Of a stretch of DNA of 64,000 nt, positions 16,348 through 24,971 are shown piece by piece. A program made the translations under genes and the position numbers. The stretch comes from JAVBNT01 sp031551355 (GTDB lineage Bacteria > Vulcanimicrobiota > CADAWZ01): contig JAVBNT010000024.1 in assembly GCA_031551355.1 (NCBI GenBank), positions 1-64,000 of the forward strand, written 5' to 3'. The notes under the pieces are model-generated. The model saw nothing but the letters and a program-made list of their open reading frames with translations. It was not told where the DNA came from and did no database searches. Position 1 is the first letter of the stretch. Every line of letters begins with the position of its first letter.

Positions 16348-17425
16348 TCTCCCATTTAAAAATTTCCGGTTGGCAAGCGGAATTCTCGATCAACTCAAAG
16401 CTTTGGATATTGATTATAAAATAAATATTATGGAAGTATGCGGAAGTCACACCAACGCTATTCATAAAGACGGCATCAATCAACTGCTCCCGGAAAACAT
16501 CAGACTCATTTCCGGACCGGGATGCCCGGTCTGTGTAACGGAAGTCTCATATATAGACAAATTAATCTCATGTTCCATGATGGAGAATCATTTATTGGTG
16601 TCTTTCGGAGATTTGTCCCGCATTCCGGGAACACACTCAACATTGCAGCAGGCAGCGGCAGCCGGAGCTTCCATCAGCTATATATATTCGCCGACGGAAG
16701 TGCTTAAGCTCGCCGCCGACAACAGGGATAAAAAAATTATTTTTCCGGCAATAGGCTTTGAAACAACCGCTCCTCTCGTAGCGTCGATGCTTGCCGAAGC
16801 ACAGGAGCAATCGCTTGACAATGTTTATATACTAAGTGCCCTCAAAACAATGCCCCAGGCATTGGAGGTTATCGCCGGGGACGCAAAAGCCGCTATTGAC
16901 GGTTTTCTTCTTCCCGGACATGTAAGCTCCATCACCGGCGCGGAAATATATTCTTTCCTGCCGGATAAATATTCCAAAGCATCGGTTATCTCCGGATTCG
17001 AGCCTCTTGATATAATAATGTCCATATTTATGCTTGTTATGCAGATAAAGAATAAACAATATAAAGTGGAAAACCAGTACCGGCGCGCAGTTTCGGCAAG
17101 CGGCAATACAGTTGCCAGAGAACTTGTCGGCAAATATTTCCGTCAGTGCGACTGTGTATGGAGAGGACTTGGAAATATAAAAAATTCCGGGCTGCGTCTA
17201 AAAGAAAATTATTGCCATTTGGATATAGATCAGTTTCTTCCGGCTCCGGAGAAAAACAGCTCTCCGGCTCTTTCCTGCCGCTGCGGAGACATTCTTAAGG
17301 GAATTAAAACTCCGAAGCAGTGTGAACTGTTCGGCAAAGATTGCACTCCTGACACCCCTGTTGGTGCATGTATGGTTTCCAATGAAGGAGCATGTAACTC
17401 CTGGTTTAAGTATTCAGTTGAATAA
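16340..17425 (+). CDS. hypD: hydrogenase Fe-cyano ligand assembly protein HypD
   Basis: HypD is the [4Fe-4S] scaffold on which the Fe(CN)2CO group is assembled with HypC. Motifs MEVCGSHTNAI, GPGCPVCVT and the C-terminal cysteine cluster beginning CRCGDILKGIK are present. Two ATGs lie close together. GGAG at 16328-16331 is eight bases from the ATG at 16340 and only two from that at 16334, so I chose 16340 (361 residues). The gene overlaps the end of hypC. Length is normal. Confidence 0.97.
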   Translation: MLNLPFKNFRLASGILDQLKALDIDYKINIMEVCGSHTNAIHKDGINQLLPENIRLISGPGCPVCVTEVSYIDKLISCSMMENHLLVSFGDLSRIPGTHSTLQQAAAAGASISYIYSPTEVLKLAADNRDKKIIFPAIGFETTAPLVASMLAEAQEQSLDNVYILSALKTMPQALEVIAGDAKAAIDGFLLPGHVSSITGAEIYSFLPDKYSKASVISGFEPLDIIMSIFMLVMQIKNKQYKVENQYRRAVSASGNTVARELVGKYFRQCDCVWRGLGNIKNSGLRLKENYCHLDIDQFLPAPEKNSSPALSCRCGDILKGIKTPKQCELFGKDCTPDTPVGACMVSNEGACNSWFKYSVE

Positions 17426-17439
17426 GAGGGGATAAATTC

Positions 17440-18447
17440 ATGAAAAGCGGCATAATTTTGCTGGGACATGGAAGCGGCGGGCTGCTTAGCCGCGATTTAA
17501 CGGAAAATTATATACTTCCACGGTTCACAAACCCTGTTTTGGATAATCTGTCCGACAGCGCTTTGCTTGATATTGGCACCGGTTGTTCAAAGCTTGCATT
17601 TTCAACCGACAGTTTTGTCGTCACTCCGCTGTTTTTCCCAGGCGGGGACATAGGGAAACTGGCGGTGTGCGGAACAGTCAATGATCTTGCCGTTTCCGGA
17701 GCCATTCCCAAATATCTGTCCTGCAGTTTTATCATCGAGGAGGGTCTTGAATTTTCCGTTTTTGAGAAGATACTGCGCTCTATGGAGATGGAAGCAAAAA
17801 ATGCCGGAGTAGAAATTGTCACCGGAGATACAAAAGTAGTAGACCGGAGCAAAGCCGACAAAATATTTATAAATACCGGCGGAATAGGCATTTTAACCGG
17901 CTTAAAATTTGAAAAGCCCGTTACCGGTGATTGCATTTTAATAAACGGCAGCCTTGGCGATCATGGAATGACAATATTCGCTGCCCGTGAGGAATTAGGC
18001 GTTGATACGCCGCTGCAAAGCGATTGCTGCAGCCTTAATCATATGATTGGGGCTTTAGTAAAAGAGTGCGGCGGCATAAAGTTTATGAGAGATCCGACCA
18101 GAGGCGGTCTGGCGTCGGCGGCAAATGAACTGGTATCCCCGGCAGATTTTGGTATGTTATTGTATGAAGACAGCATCCCGGTAAAGGAGGAAGTCAGGTC
18201 TCTTTGTGATATGGTAGGATTTGATCCGCTTCAAGTGGCTAATGAAGGGAAAGTGATGATCGTTATATCTGCAGGCGAAGCTGAAAAAGCCCTTGGAATT
18301 ATGAAAAACTTCAGCGAAGGCCGTGAGGCTTCAATCATCGGTGAAATTACCGGTGAACACAAAGGTAAGGTTGTGCTGAAAACAAATTTCGGCACGAAAA
18401 GAATTGTTGATATGCTTTCAGGTGCCCAACTGCCGCGGATATGTTAG
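17440..18447 (+). CDS. hypE: hydrogenase maturation protein HypE
   Basis: HypE is the PurM-like ATPase whose C-terminal cysteine receives the carbamoyl group from HypF and is dehydrated to thiocyanate. GHGSGGLLSRDL at the N-terminus and the essential terminal PRIC (cysteine as last residue) are both intact. MRDPTRGGLASAANEL is the expected central motif. Length 335 is normal. It closes hypFCDE; hypA and hypB (nickel insertion) are not in the window. Confidence 0.97.
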   Translation: MKSGIILLGHGSGGLLSRDLTENYILPRFTNPVLDNLSDSALLDIGTGCSKLAFSTDSFVVTPLFFPGGDIGKLAVCGTVNDLAVSGAIPKYLSCSFIIEEGLEFSVFEKILRSMEMEAKNAGVEIVTGDTKVVDRSKADKIFINTGGIGILTGLKFEKPVTGDCILINGSLGDHGMTIFAAREELGVDTPLQSDCCSLNHMIGALVKECGGIKFMRDPTRGGLASAANELVSPADFGMLLYEDSIPVKEEVRSLCDMVGFDPLQVANEGKVMIVISAGEAEKALGIMKNFSEGREASIIGEITGEHKGKVVLKTNFGTKRIVDMLSGAQLPRIC

Positions 18448-18480
18448 TTATCAGTTATCATAGCCGGCGCTAAGGGGTGC

Positions 18481-18497
18481 GCATTGCGCGTCCGCGT
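18481..18497. repeat. short repeat GCATTGCGCG(T/A)CCGCGT, copy 1
   Basis: The 17-base string GCATTGCGCGTCCGCGT recurs with one mismatch at 44824-44840. Both copies lie in the short leader of a gene (xer recombinase and xseB). It is GC-rich compared with its neighbourhood. It may be a remnant of a dispersed repeat. Confidence 0.35.
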
Positions 18498-18558
18498 GGA
18501 TGATATTACTCCATATCGGAAACAATTCCCAAAAAAATTTTATTCAACGAGGAATAAT

Positions 18559-19560
18559 ATGGATTTCAATGAAGTTGAAATTTTAAAAAAAGCGTCGGCA
18601 TCGGCCGCTGAAAAATTACGCAATTATTATCGCGATGATTTTATCAACTATCTTTTCGTGGAAAGAAACCTCTCATCGCGGACTCTTAAGGAATATGAGC
18701 ATGATTTGCATATTTTTTTCGACTATTTTAAGCCTCATCTGGAAGCGGAGCTGACTCTTTCAACTATGGATGAAAGAACTATTAGAGAATTCCTGACCCA
18801 CCTGAAGCTAAGACTGAAATATAGCGCCAGGGCAATAAACAGAAAACTTGCAACCCTAAAATCATACTTTCATTTCCTGAAAAAAGAAGGATACATACAA
18901 AGATCACCGGTTGAGGACGTCAAAGGAGCAAAACTGGAAAAGCATTTACCCAAAGTACTTGACGAAGATGACGTTGTCAAACTTCTGGAAACAACCGAGA
19001 AAATATCCCAGACCGAAAGTGAACCTGATCTCGACGATAATTTCAAAAAATTCATCTATTACAGGGATCATGCAATAATGGAACTTTTCTACGCCAGCGG
19101 AATGAGAATCAGCGAGCTTGTAGGCCTTAGTATTGAAGATATTGATTTCAAAAATAACATGCTAAAAGTAACAGGAAAAGGAAATAAACAAAGGATCGTA
19201 CTTATAAATGACGCCGCCGCCGAGGCAATACTGACATATCTATCGGTAAGGCCCGATGAGAAAACGCAGGCCCTTTTTCTCAACCGTGATAAAAGCCGTA
19301 TAAGCGTGAGGGCGGTTCAGATTATGTTCCGTAAAAACATGATTAAATCCGGGATTTCAAAAAATGCTTCCCCGCATACGATGAGGCATTCATTTGCGAC
19401 CCATCTATTAAAAGGCGGCTCCGATCTTGTAACGATAAAGGAATTACTGGGCCACGAAAACCTTTCTACAACACAGATTTATACAAATATAACTATGCAG
19501 CATATTAAAAATACCTATGAGCAGGCGCACCCCCGCTCCCACAAAGACGAAAGTCAGTGA
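18559..19560 (+). CDS. tyrosine recombinase of the XerC/XerD family
   Basis: A phage-integrase-type recombinase, probably the chromosome dimer resolvase. The N-terminal SAM-like DNA-binding domain (FINYLFVERNLSSRTLKEYE) is followed by the catalytic domain. It has arginine in GMRISELVGL, lysine in TGKGNKQR, HTMRHSFATHLL, LLGHENLSTTQIYT and the tyrosine nucleophile. I chose ATG 18559, with GAGGA six bases upstream, over an upstream in-frame TTG at 18484; this gives 333 residues. The stop codon lies inside the start of a palindromic repeat. XerC and XerD cannot be separated here. Confidence 0.92.
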   Translation: MDFNEVEILKKASASAAEKLRNYYRDDFINYLFVERNLSSRTLKEYEHDLHIFFDYFKPHLEAELTLSTMDERTIREFLTHLKLRLKYSARAINRKLATLKSYFHFLKKEGYIQRSPVEDVKGAKLEKHLPKVLDEDDVVKLLETTEKISQTESEPDLDDNFKKFIYYRDHAIMELFYASGMRISELVGLSIEDIDFKNNMLKVTGKGNKQRIVLINDAAAEAILTYLSVRPDEKTQALFLNRDKSRISVRAVQIMFRKNMIKSGISKNASPHTMRHSFATHLLKGGSDLVTIKELLGHENLSTTQIYTNITMQHIKNTYEQAHPRSHKDESQ

Positions 19561-19669
19561 ATTGTATCCGTATTCGTCGTCAAACCGGATATTCGCTCGC
19601 TCGAAGTAGTAACACTACGTCTCGCTCGTCGAAATCCGGTTTGCCTTAGACTGCGAATACAATTGACTG
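19555..19669. repeat. palindromic repeat element, copy A
   Basis: A long imperfect palindrome. Outer arms CAGTGAATTGTAT and ATACAATTGACTG pair, as do inner arms AAACCGGAT and ATCCGGTTT. The core carries GCTCGCTCGAAGTAGT and CACTACGTCTCGCTCG. Its core recurs in inverse orientation at about 39175-39260, and its ends recur at 20066-20189. It begins within the stop codon region of the Xer gene, so it would form a 3' hairpin on that transcript. Confidence 0.6.
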
Positions 19670-19730
19670 CCTTTCACAGCATTTAATAGGTTGTTATAGT
19701 AAAATCAAAAAAACAGTATTGTAAAGAACT

Positions 19731-19761
19731 GTCATCGCGAGCACAGCGTGGCGATCCAGGG
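19731..19761. repeat. REP-like dispersed palindrome
   Basis: GTCATCGCGAGCACAGCGTG followed by GCGATCCAGGG contains ATCGC...GCGAT arms. This string type (GTCATTGCGAGC...GCAATC and relatives) is a well-known intergenic repeat in many anaerobic and environmental genomes. It lies between the Xer gene and the small lysine-rich gene. Only one copy is seen in this window. Confidence 0.5.
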
Positions 19762-19843
19762 AGCAATACTGAAACAATGATTATTTTTTCGGTTACTATA
19801 TATTACTTAATATTACGATTAGTTTTAAAGGAGATCGGTTCTA

Positions 19844-20062
19844 ATGGCAAAAAAAACGATAAAAAAAGAGACGGTAAAGGAAGAAAAAAAACAGGTAACT
19901 GAAGAAATGGTCGTCAAAACCCTTGAACAGGAAATGGCAAAAGAAAATTTCACGGAACTTAAAACAGTTACCAAACCGTCAATTATTCCCCTGCCGGTTA
20001 CAAAAGAAGTTGACTTTATGGATATATGCGATGAAATGACGAGAAAACCTCTCGAAATATAA
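19844..20062 (+). CDS. small lysine-rich protein of unknown function
   Basis: A 72-residue protein with a highly charged first half (MAKKTIKKETVKEEKKQVTE) predicted to be helical or disordered, and a more ordinary C-terminal half containing IIPLPVTKEVDFMDICDEM. A strong AAGGAG lies before the ATG, which supports it as a real gene. It stands alone between two members of a palindromic repeat family (19555-19669 and 20066-20189). I do not recognise the family. Confidence 0.6.
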   Translation: MAKKTIKKETVKEEKKQVTEEMVVKTLEQEMAKENFTELKTVTKPSIIPLPVTKEVDFMDICDEMTRKPLEI

Positions 20063-20065
20063 AAA

Positions 20066-20189
20066 GCAGTCAATTGCCCTTTTCTCTTAACTTAATGACA
20101 TTGACGTGACTATCCCCCTGCGGCAAAGCCACACAAATATAAATCTAAAACTCCTAGTTTGACGACGAATGCGCAGATACAATTCACTG
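20066..20189. repeat. palindromic repeat element, copy B with a replaced centre
   Basis: The ends match the reverse complement of copy A. The left end CAGTCAATTG and the right end GTTTGACGACGAATG, then CAGATACAATTCACTG, correspond to copy A's outer sequence. The middle is unrelated. Its right end stops three bases short of the stop codon of the convergent GGDEF-like gene. Like copy A it abuts a gene end, so it may act as a bidirectional 3' structure. Confidence 0.5.
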
Positions 20190-20192
20190 CTT

Positions 20193-21593
20193 CTATTCGG
20201 ATTTTTTAACTTTTTCCGACGAATCCTTCATAACTTTGGAGTATTTTTTCTTACCTTTTTTCCCGCCTTTTTCAGTTTCCTGTTCTTCTTTTTTGGGCGG
20301 TTTGGGTTTTGATGAATACGGAGTGCGGTCTATGACCCTTCTGTCAATAAGATAGGCACTTTCACTTCTTATGCCAAGGTAGTTTATGATCTCACTCGTG
20401 ATATGAGCGATCTGAAGCGGATGAATCAGCGGTATATTCACATTTGTGGATACGCCTATCAATACTTTGGCAAGAGGATAGGAACCGATATCACCGGCCT
20501 GATTTTTACTCAGAACAAATCCTTTTTCAACATCATTGTCATCATAAAAATGGTTTATATGCTTATCAAAATTCTTAATAATCTCAGTGCAAATATCGGC
20601 AGCTTTTTTGGGCGTCGTCACAATAACAAATCGGTTTTTATCAACATGAGCTGAGATATCCGTTTCATTTCCCCATTCTTCCACGGCACTTTGAACAATA
20701 GCAGCGGTAAATCTCAAAAGCGCATTGGTCTTTTTCCTGCCATACCTGTTAAGGTAAGGCTGAAAATAATTTATTGAAACTTCACAGACTGCAAAAGGCT
20801 TTTTATTGTCAATCTCCTCAAACAATCTTGTTTCCAGTCCGAAAGTAGCATGCATATGCGTAACAGGATCTCTGTCCTCATCGACGTATACCGTGGTTTT
20901 TTTCGAAAGCCCTTCCATAAAAAATGCCAGCCCCTCAAGATGCCTGTCCTTAAGCACCGGTCTTGGGGTTTCGGAACCGTTGAACAAAAGCGCACCGTAC
21001 GTTACCAAATTACGCAGCGGCAATGTTATTGAATTTGCGGAATATAATGCAAACAGTATTCCTGAAAGCAATAAAATTGTTACTGAAATAATAAACCATA
21101 TTGTGGTGTTATAAGAAAAAATAACATCTTTAGGAATGTCGGCAACGACAGCTATGACCAAATCGGTGTTTGGAACAGCACTATATTCGATAAACTTGAC
21201 ATATCTGTCTGTCTTTACCTGCATGGAAGACGCAGGCTGGTTGGACTTGATATAATTCAGGAACAAAGTTCTGTTGTCTTCCAAAGAAAAATCATCGATC
21301 TGCCGTTTATAATCGGAAACGGCCAATTCCGTTCCGTCTGTTTTGACAAGCCATCCGTAAAAAAAAGTCCCAAAACGGTATTCAGAAATCTGTTTTTTGA
21401 TACGTTTTTCATAATCCTCATAGTTTTGCACCGTGCTCTCAGTATCGCTTTTCAAAATACTAAAGGCGTTATTTACAGTAATTTTTGTGAAAAACATTGC
21501 ATAACTGTCACGTCCACAGGCAATCAATACGGAAAAAGATAGAAGCAAAAGTAAATAAGGCAGAAAAACTGATAAGAAAAGCTTTTTTCTCAA
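20193..21593 (-). CDS. membrane sensor protein with a degenerate GGDEF domain
   Basis: The protein starts at TTG (GGGGGAG upstream) with a transmembrane helix at residues 5-27. An extracytoplasmic segment follows (about 30-155), then a second helix (about 163-185), a HAMP-like stretch and a region that follows the diguanylate cyclase fold (DPVTHMHATFGLETRLFEEI, then FAVCEVSINYF). The catalytic GGDEF loop reads DKNRF within VDKNRFVIV near residue 315, so cyclase activity is not expected. The C-terminus is a lysine-rich tail. It could bind a ligand or c-di-GMP as a receptor, but the family is unclear. Confidence 0.6.
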   Translation of the reverse strand: MRKKLFLSVFLPYLLLLLSFSVLIACGRDSYAMFFTKITVNNAFSILKSDTESTVQNYEDYEKRIKKQISEYRFGTFFYGWLVKTDGTELAVSDYKRQIDDFSLEDNRTLFLNYIKSNQPASSMQVKTDRYVKFIEYSAVPNTDLVIAVVADIPKDVIFSYNTTIWFIISVTILLLSGILFALYSANSITLPLRNLVTYGALLFNGSETPRPVLKDRHLEGLAFFMEGLSKKTTVYVDEDRDPVTHMHATFGLETRLFEEIDNKKPFAVCEVSINYFQPYLNRYGRKKTNALLRFTAAIVQSAVEEWGNETDISAHVDKNRFVIVTTPKKAADICTEIIKNFDKHINHFYDDNDVEKGFVLSKNQAGDIGSYPLAKVLIGVSTNVNIPLIHPLQIAHITSEIINYLGIRSESAYLIDRRVIDRTPYSSKPKPPKKEEQETEKGGKKGKKKYSKVMKDSSEKVKKSE

Positions 21594-21610
21594 ATTAAAT
21601 CACTCCCCCA

Positions 21611-22081
21611 TTATTGCTCTTTTGCAAAATTAAGCTCTTTAATAACTTTTGCATCTTCAGAGCTAAGACGTACAGACGCAAGCTTCCATTTGCCTTCTTC
21701 TTTAACAACATCGCAAGTCCCTTTGTAAATTGCCTGACAAAGCTTTTCTTTATATATAAGTTCCATCTTTACACTTATTTCCATTTTAGCAAGAAATTTG
21801 CCGGAATCATATATATTAACACTTTTTATATCCGCTTTTTTTATGTCTCTGGCTTTAAGTGCAAACTTATAATAAGGGATATCCGTTTTCAGTGACGACG
21901 TAAAAGAATTATATGCCTTATCGTATTTTTTTTGTTTAAAACAATAAAAAAAACTAACCACCGCCTGCTTTATCGCTTTTTGCTCACCATTTTCCTCTGA
22001 GAAAACCGTTAATGAAAGCATAAAAAAACAAACGATGGTCAAAATAAAGTATAAATAAAAATATTTTTTGCAGTTGTTCAA
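21611..22081 (-). CDS. exported NTF2-like protein of unknown function
   Basis: A 156-residue protein with a hydrophobic signal segment (YFYLYFILTIVCFFMLSLTVFS). A compact domain follows whose pattern (AVVSFFYCFKQKKYDKAYNSF, then EGKWKLASVRL at the end) resembles NTF2-like or DUF4878-type extracytoplasmic proteins. The start is TTG and has no strong ribosome site, so the exact N-terminus is uncertain. It lies 17 bases upstream of the GGDEF-like gene and could share its transcript. Confidence 0.55.
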   Translation of the reverse strand: MNNCKKYFYLYFILTIVCFFMLSLTVFSEENGEQKAIKQAVVSFFYCFKQKKYDKAYNSFTSSLKTDIPYYKFALKARDIKKADIKSVNIYDSGKFLAKMEISVKMELIYKEKLCQAIYKGTCDVVKEEGKWKLASVRLSSEDAKVIKELNFAKEQ

Positions 22082-22117
22082 TTAAATGGAACCCGCAGAT
22101 TTACAAATAACGATCCA

Positions 22118-22537
22118 TTAAGAAGCAGGTTGATTTTCAGCCTGTCTTATTACCATAGGATACTCAAGCTCTATTTTAAGACCGCCCTGTTCATCAGCTA
22201 AAGAAATCTGGATATAATAAGTTCCCGGAGCCTCAAAGACAACATCCTGGAAGAGATTAACGGCCATAAAAGGTGTACTGGTTTCTTTCAGTTCAAAAGG
22301 CTGCTTTCCGGTTTTTACAACTTCTGATTTTTTATCAGGTTTTAATATTTTAAGTTCCTGAGCAAAACGGCCTTCTCCGTTGCACCATCCGTTTGCAATG
22401 AAAAAACCTCTGCCCGGGAATTTAAAAGGAAACTGCGGAAAAGGAAGCTCAAAAAATATTCCCTGAAAATTAGGCGGTCCCTTTTCTTCAACAACAGCAA
22501 GACAAGGGACTGAAAACTGTAATGAAGGACGCTTCAT
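22118..22537 (-). CDS. small beta-rich protein, DUF6941-like
   Basis: A 139-residue protein beginning MKRPSLQFSVPCLAVVEEKG, with FFIANGWCNGEGRFAQELKI and a terminal beta-rich part (APGTYYIQISLADEQGGLKI). The pattern recalls beta-sandwich proteins of the DUF6941 type, of no known function; this link is from memory and weak. There is no signal peptide or membrane helix. AAGGTGG precedes the ATG. Confidence 0.5.
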   Translation of the reverse strand: MKRPSLQFSVPCLAVVEEKGPPNFQGIFFELPFPQFPFKFPGRGFFIANGWCNGEGRFAQELKILKPDKKSEVVKTGKQPFELKETSTPFMAVNLFQDVVFEAPGTYYIQISLADEQGGLKIELEYPMVIRQAENQPAS

Positions 22538-22650
22538 TAAAACACACCACCTTAAAAATTTTTAGATAAAAAACATTTCTCCGGGGGAAAGATATATTCC
22601 TTTAAAAATGAATTCGTAATTTTTGTATACTCCGGAATATATACGGTCTG

Positions 22651-23370
22651 TCACCCCTGAGTTCTTACAGGAAAAATTTCATCGAAACGTTCAAGAGCCG
22701 CCGCTGCTGCCGAAAGTTCAGCCTCTTTCTTCGTTTTCCCGCAGGCTTCAGCCAGTAAGGTATCATCCAGAAAGACCTCGACAAAAAATGTCTTATTATG
22801 AGAGGGACCGCTCTCTTTTTTTATTACATATTTTGGCCTTAGCCGGCAGTGAAGCTGGGTTTTTTCCTGCAGCATAGATTTGGAGTTTTTTGCCGACACA
22901 GGAATATTTTCCAGGGCATCGGCAAAGTGTGCATCAAGAATGGAGAATATATATTCAAATCCTGAATCCAAATAAATAGCAGCCACTATGGATTCATATA
23001 AGTCGGCGAGAATGGAAACTCTTTCTCTGGCACCGGAAAGCTCTTCTCCGCGTGACAGAAGTATATAGCAGCCCAGCGATTTTTCTCTGGCAATCTCGGA
23101 AAGTTTTTGCGAACTCACAAGATATGATTTTATTACAGCAAGTTCTCCCTCCGAAAGGAGAGTGGACTTGCTGTAAAGAACGTTGCTGACGAAAAAACCG
23201 ATTATTGAATCACCGAGAAACTCCAGGCGCTCATTTGAAGGCCATTCAGTCTTTTTTTCCTGATGATACGAAGAATGAGTTAATGCCTGTATGAAATAAT
23301 TTTTGTCTCTAATTTCAATACCTAAATGTTTTTGCAAAGAATCAAAATCAATGTCGGAAACATCGTTCAT
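22651..23370 (-). CDS. rnc: ribonuclease III
   Basis: RNase III cleaves double-stranded RNA in rRNA processing and sRNA-guided decay. The signature NERLEFLGDSIIGF (about residue 45), with acidic catalytic residues, and LADLYESIVAAIYLDSG (about 120-136) are intact. A dsRNA-binding domain occupies about residues 160-230. Length 239 is standard. It follows fabF by three bases, a common fabF-rnc arrangement. Confidence 0.96.
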   Translation of the reverse strand: MNDVSDIDFDSLQKHLGIEIRDKNYFIQALTHSSYHQEKKTEWPSNERLEFLGDSIIGFFVSNVLYSKSTLLSEGELAVIKSYLVSSQKLSEIAREKSLGCYILLSRGEELSGARERVSILADLYESIVAAIYLDSGFEYIFSILDAHFADALENIPVSAKNSKSMLQEKTQLHCRLRPKYVIKKESGPSHNKTFFVEVFLDDTLLAEACGKTKKEAELSAAAAALERFDEIFPVRTQG

Positions 23371-23373
23371 CTT

Positions 23374-24624
23374 TTATTCGTATTTTTTGTAGATAAGGAC
23401 GGCATTTTGTCCGCCAAATCCAAAACTGTTATTCATTGCGTATTTTATCTCTTTTTTAACGGCAATATTCGGCGTATAATTGAGATCGCATTCCGGATCC
23501 GGAGTCTCATAATTTATTGTTGGAGGAATGATACCTGTTTTCATCGCCATAATACAGGCAACTGATTCAATGGCTCCGGCGGCACCAAGAGCATGCCCCA
23601 TAATAGATTTAGTGGAACTGATGTGCAAATCATTAACTTTATCGGCAAAAATACTCTTGATCGCCAGGGTTTCGGCAAGATCTCCAAGCGGAGTTGAAGT
23701 TCCGTGGGCATTCAGATAACCGATATCGTCAGGCTGAAGACCTGAGCACCTCAAAGCCATTTTCATCGCCCTCGCCGCACCGTTTCCGTCCGGACAGGGG
23801 TTTGTTATATGGTTTGCGTCAGCCGTCATACCGAAGCCGACGATTTCGGCATGTATTTTTGCACCTCTTGCCAGAGCATGCTCAAGTTCCTCAAGAATAA
23901 GTACACCGCAGCCCTCAGACATTACAAATCCGTTTCTGTTTAAATCAAATGGCCTTGATACAGTTTTAGGATCTCCCTGAGCCTTTGAGATGGCATGCAT
24001 ATTGGCAAAACCTGAATAAGCGCTTTTTGTTATAGACGCTTCCGTTCCGCCGGCGTACATAACATCGGCGTCACCTCTTTTAATGATATGAAAAGACTCG
24101 CCGATAGAATGGCACCCTGTTGCACAGGCCGTTATAATACAAAAATTAGGTCCCTTAAGATTGTGTCTCAATGAAACATGTCCCGATGACATATTGGCAA
24201 TCATCATCGGTATAAAAAACGGACTGACCCGTGAAGGCCCCTGATGCATCAGTATATCATGCTGGGCTTCAAAAGTTGACATCCCTCCGATACCGGAGCT
24301 TACACATGCCCCGAATCTTTCGCAGTTCTCATCGGTTACTTGAAGCTTAGAGTCCTGCGTAGCAAGCTCCGACGCCGCCAAGGCAAACTGAAGATAGCGA
24401 TCCAGACGGCGGACTTCTTTTTTGGAAATGCCATAATCTTCCGCATTAAAATCTTTAATTTCTCCGGCTATTTTCACATCAAAATCAGTACTATCAAAAC
24501 ACTCAAGTATACCTATACCGGATTTTCCGCCCGAAATAGAGTCCCAAAAAGTATCAACCGTTTTTCCCACACAGGAAATAACCCCCATACCGGTTATGAC
24601 AACTCTTCTGTTATTGCTTTCCAT
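23374..24624 (-). CDS. fabF: 3-oxoacyl-[ACP] synthase II
   Basis: FabF condenses malonyl-ACP with acyl-ACP in fatty acid elongation. The start RRVVITGMG, nucleophile motif TACATGCHSIG (cysteine near 165), NAHGTSTPLGD and SIMGHALGAAG histidine motifs, and the terminal NSFGFGGQNA are all present. I prefer ATG 24624 (416 residues) to an upstream GTG at 24636. acpP, often found just before fabF, is not here. It is cotranscribed with rnc. Confidence 0.95.
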   Translation of the reverse strand: MESNNRRVVITGMGVISCVGKTVDTFWDSISGGKSGIGILECFDSTDFDVKIAGEIKDFNAEDYGISKKEVRRLDRYLQFALAASELATQDSKLQVTDENCERFGACVSSGIGGMSTFEAQHDILMHQGPSRVSPFFIPMMIANMSSGHVSLRHNLKGPNFCIITACATGCHSIGESFHIIKRGDADVMYAGGTEASITKSAYSGFANMHAISKAQGDPKTVSRPFDLNRNGFVMSEGCGVLILEELEHALARGAKIHAEIVGFGMTADANHITNPCPDGNGAARAMKMALRCSGLQPDDIGYLNAHGTSTPLGDLAETLAIKSIFADKVNDLHISSTKSIMGHALGAAGAIESVACIMAMKTGIIPPTINYETPDPECDLNYTPNIAVKKEIKYAMNNSFGFGGQNAVLIYKKYE

Positions 24625-24636
24625 CGCACACCCCAC

Positions 24637-24932
24637 CCTTTAAAAATTATTTATAAATTTTTTGTAATTTTTGGAATAATTATTTTAAAACGAACGAAAT
24701 AATTGTAAAAAAATTTTAGGTAAAATTCTTCTACAGATCAGAAAAACCTCCTGCCTCGCCCTTTTTTTTAAAAAAAACACCCCTGGCACTTTGCCGTAAA
24801 AATATGTTGCGAAAGCGTAAGGCAAGGTAGGACTTAATATATGCAGGCAAGAATTTTTTATGCAATGTTAAAAAATGTAAATAAATTAATAACCAATAAA
24901 TATTTATAACTGCAAGCTGATATTATCAAATT
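24637..24932. other. divergent intergenic region between fabF and an exported-protein gene
   Basis: This is a 296-base AT-rich region with no supported gene. It should carry the promoters for fabF (minus) and the 24972 gene (plus). The only structure I see is a weak hairpin: ACTTTGCCGTA near 24788-24798 and TAAGGCAAGGT near 24818-24828. I cannot assign promoter boxes with confidence. Confidence 0.4.
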
Positions 24933-24971
24933 ATGAAACGTATCCAAAGAGAGGTTTGTGAACATATTGTT

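Noticed and set aside
18484..18558. Extended N-terminus of the Xer recombinase from TTG 18484
   Set aside because: The extension does not resemble the family, and ATG 18559 has a strong ribosome site.
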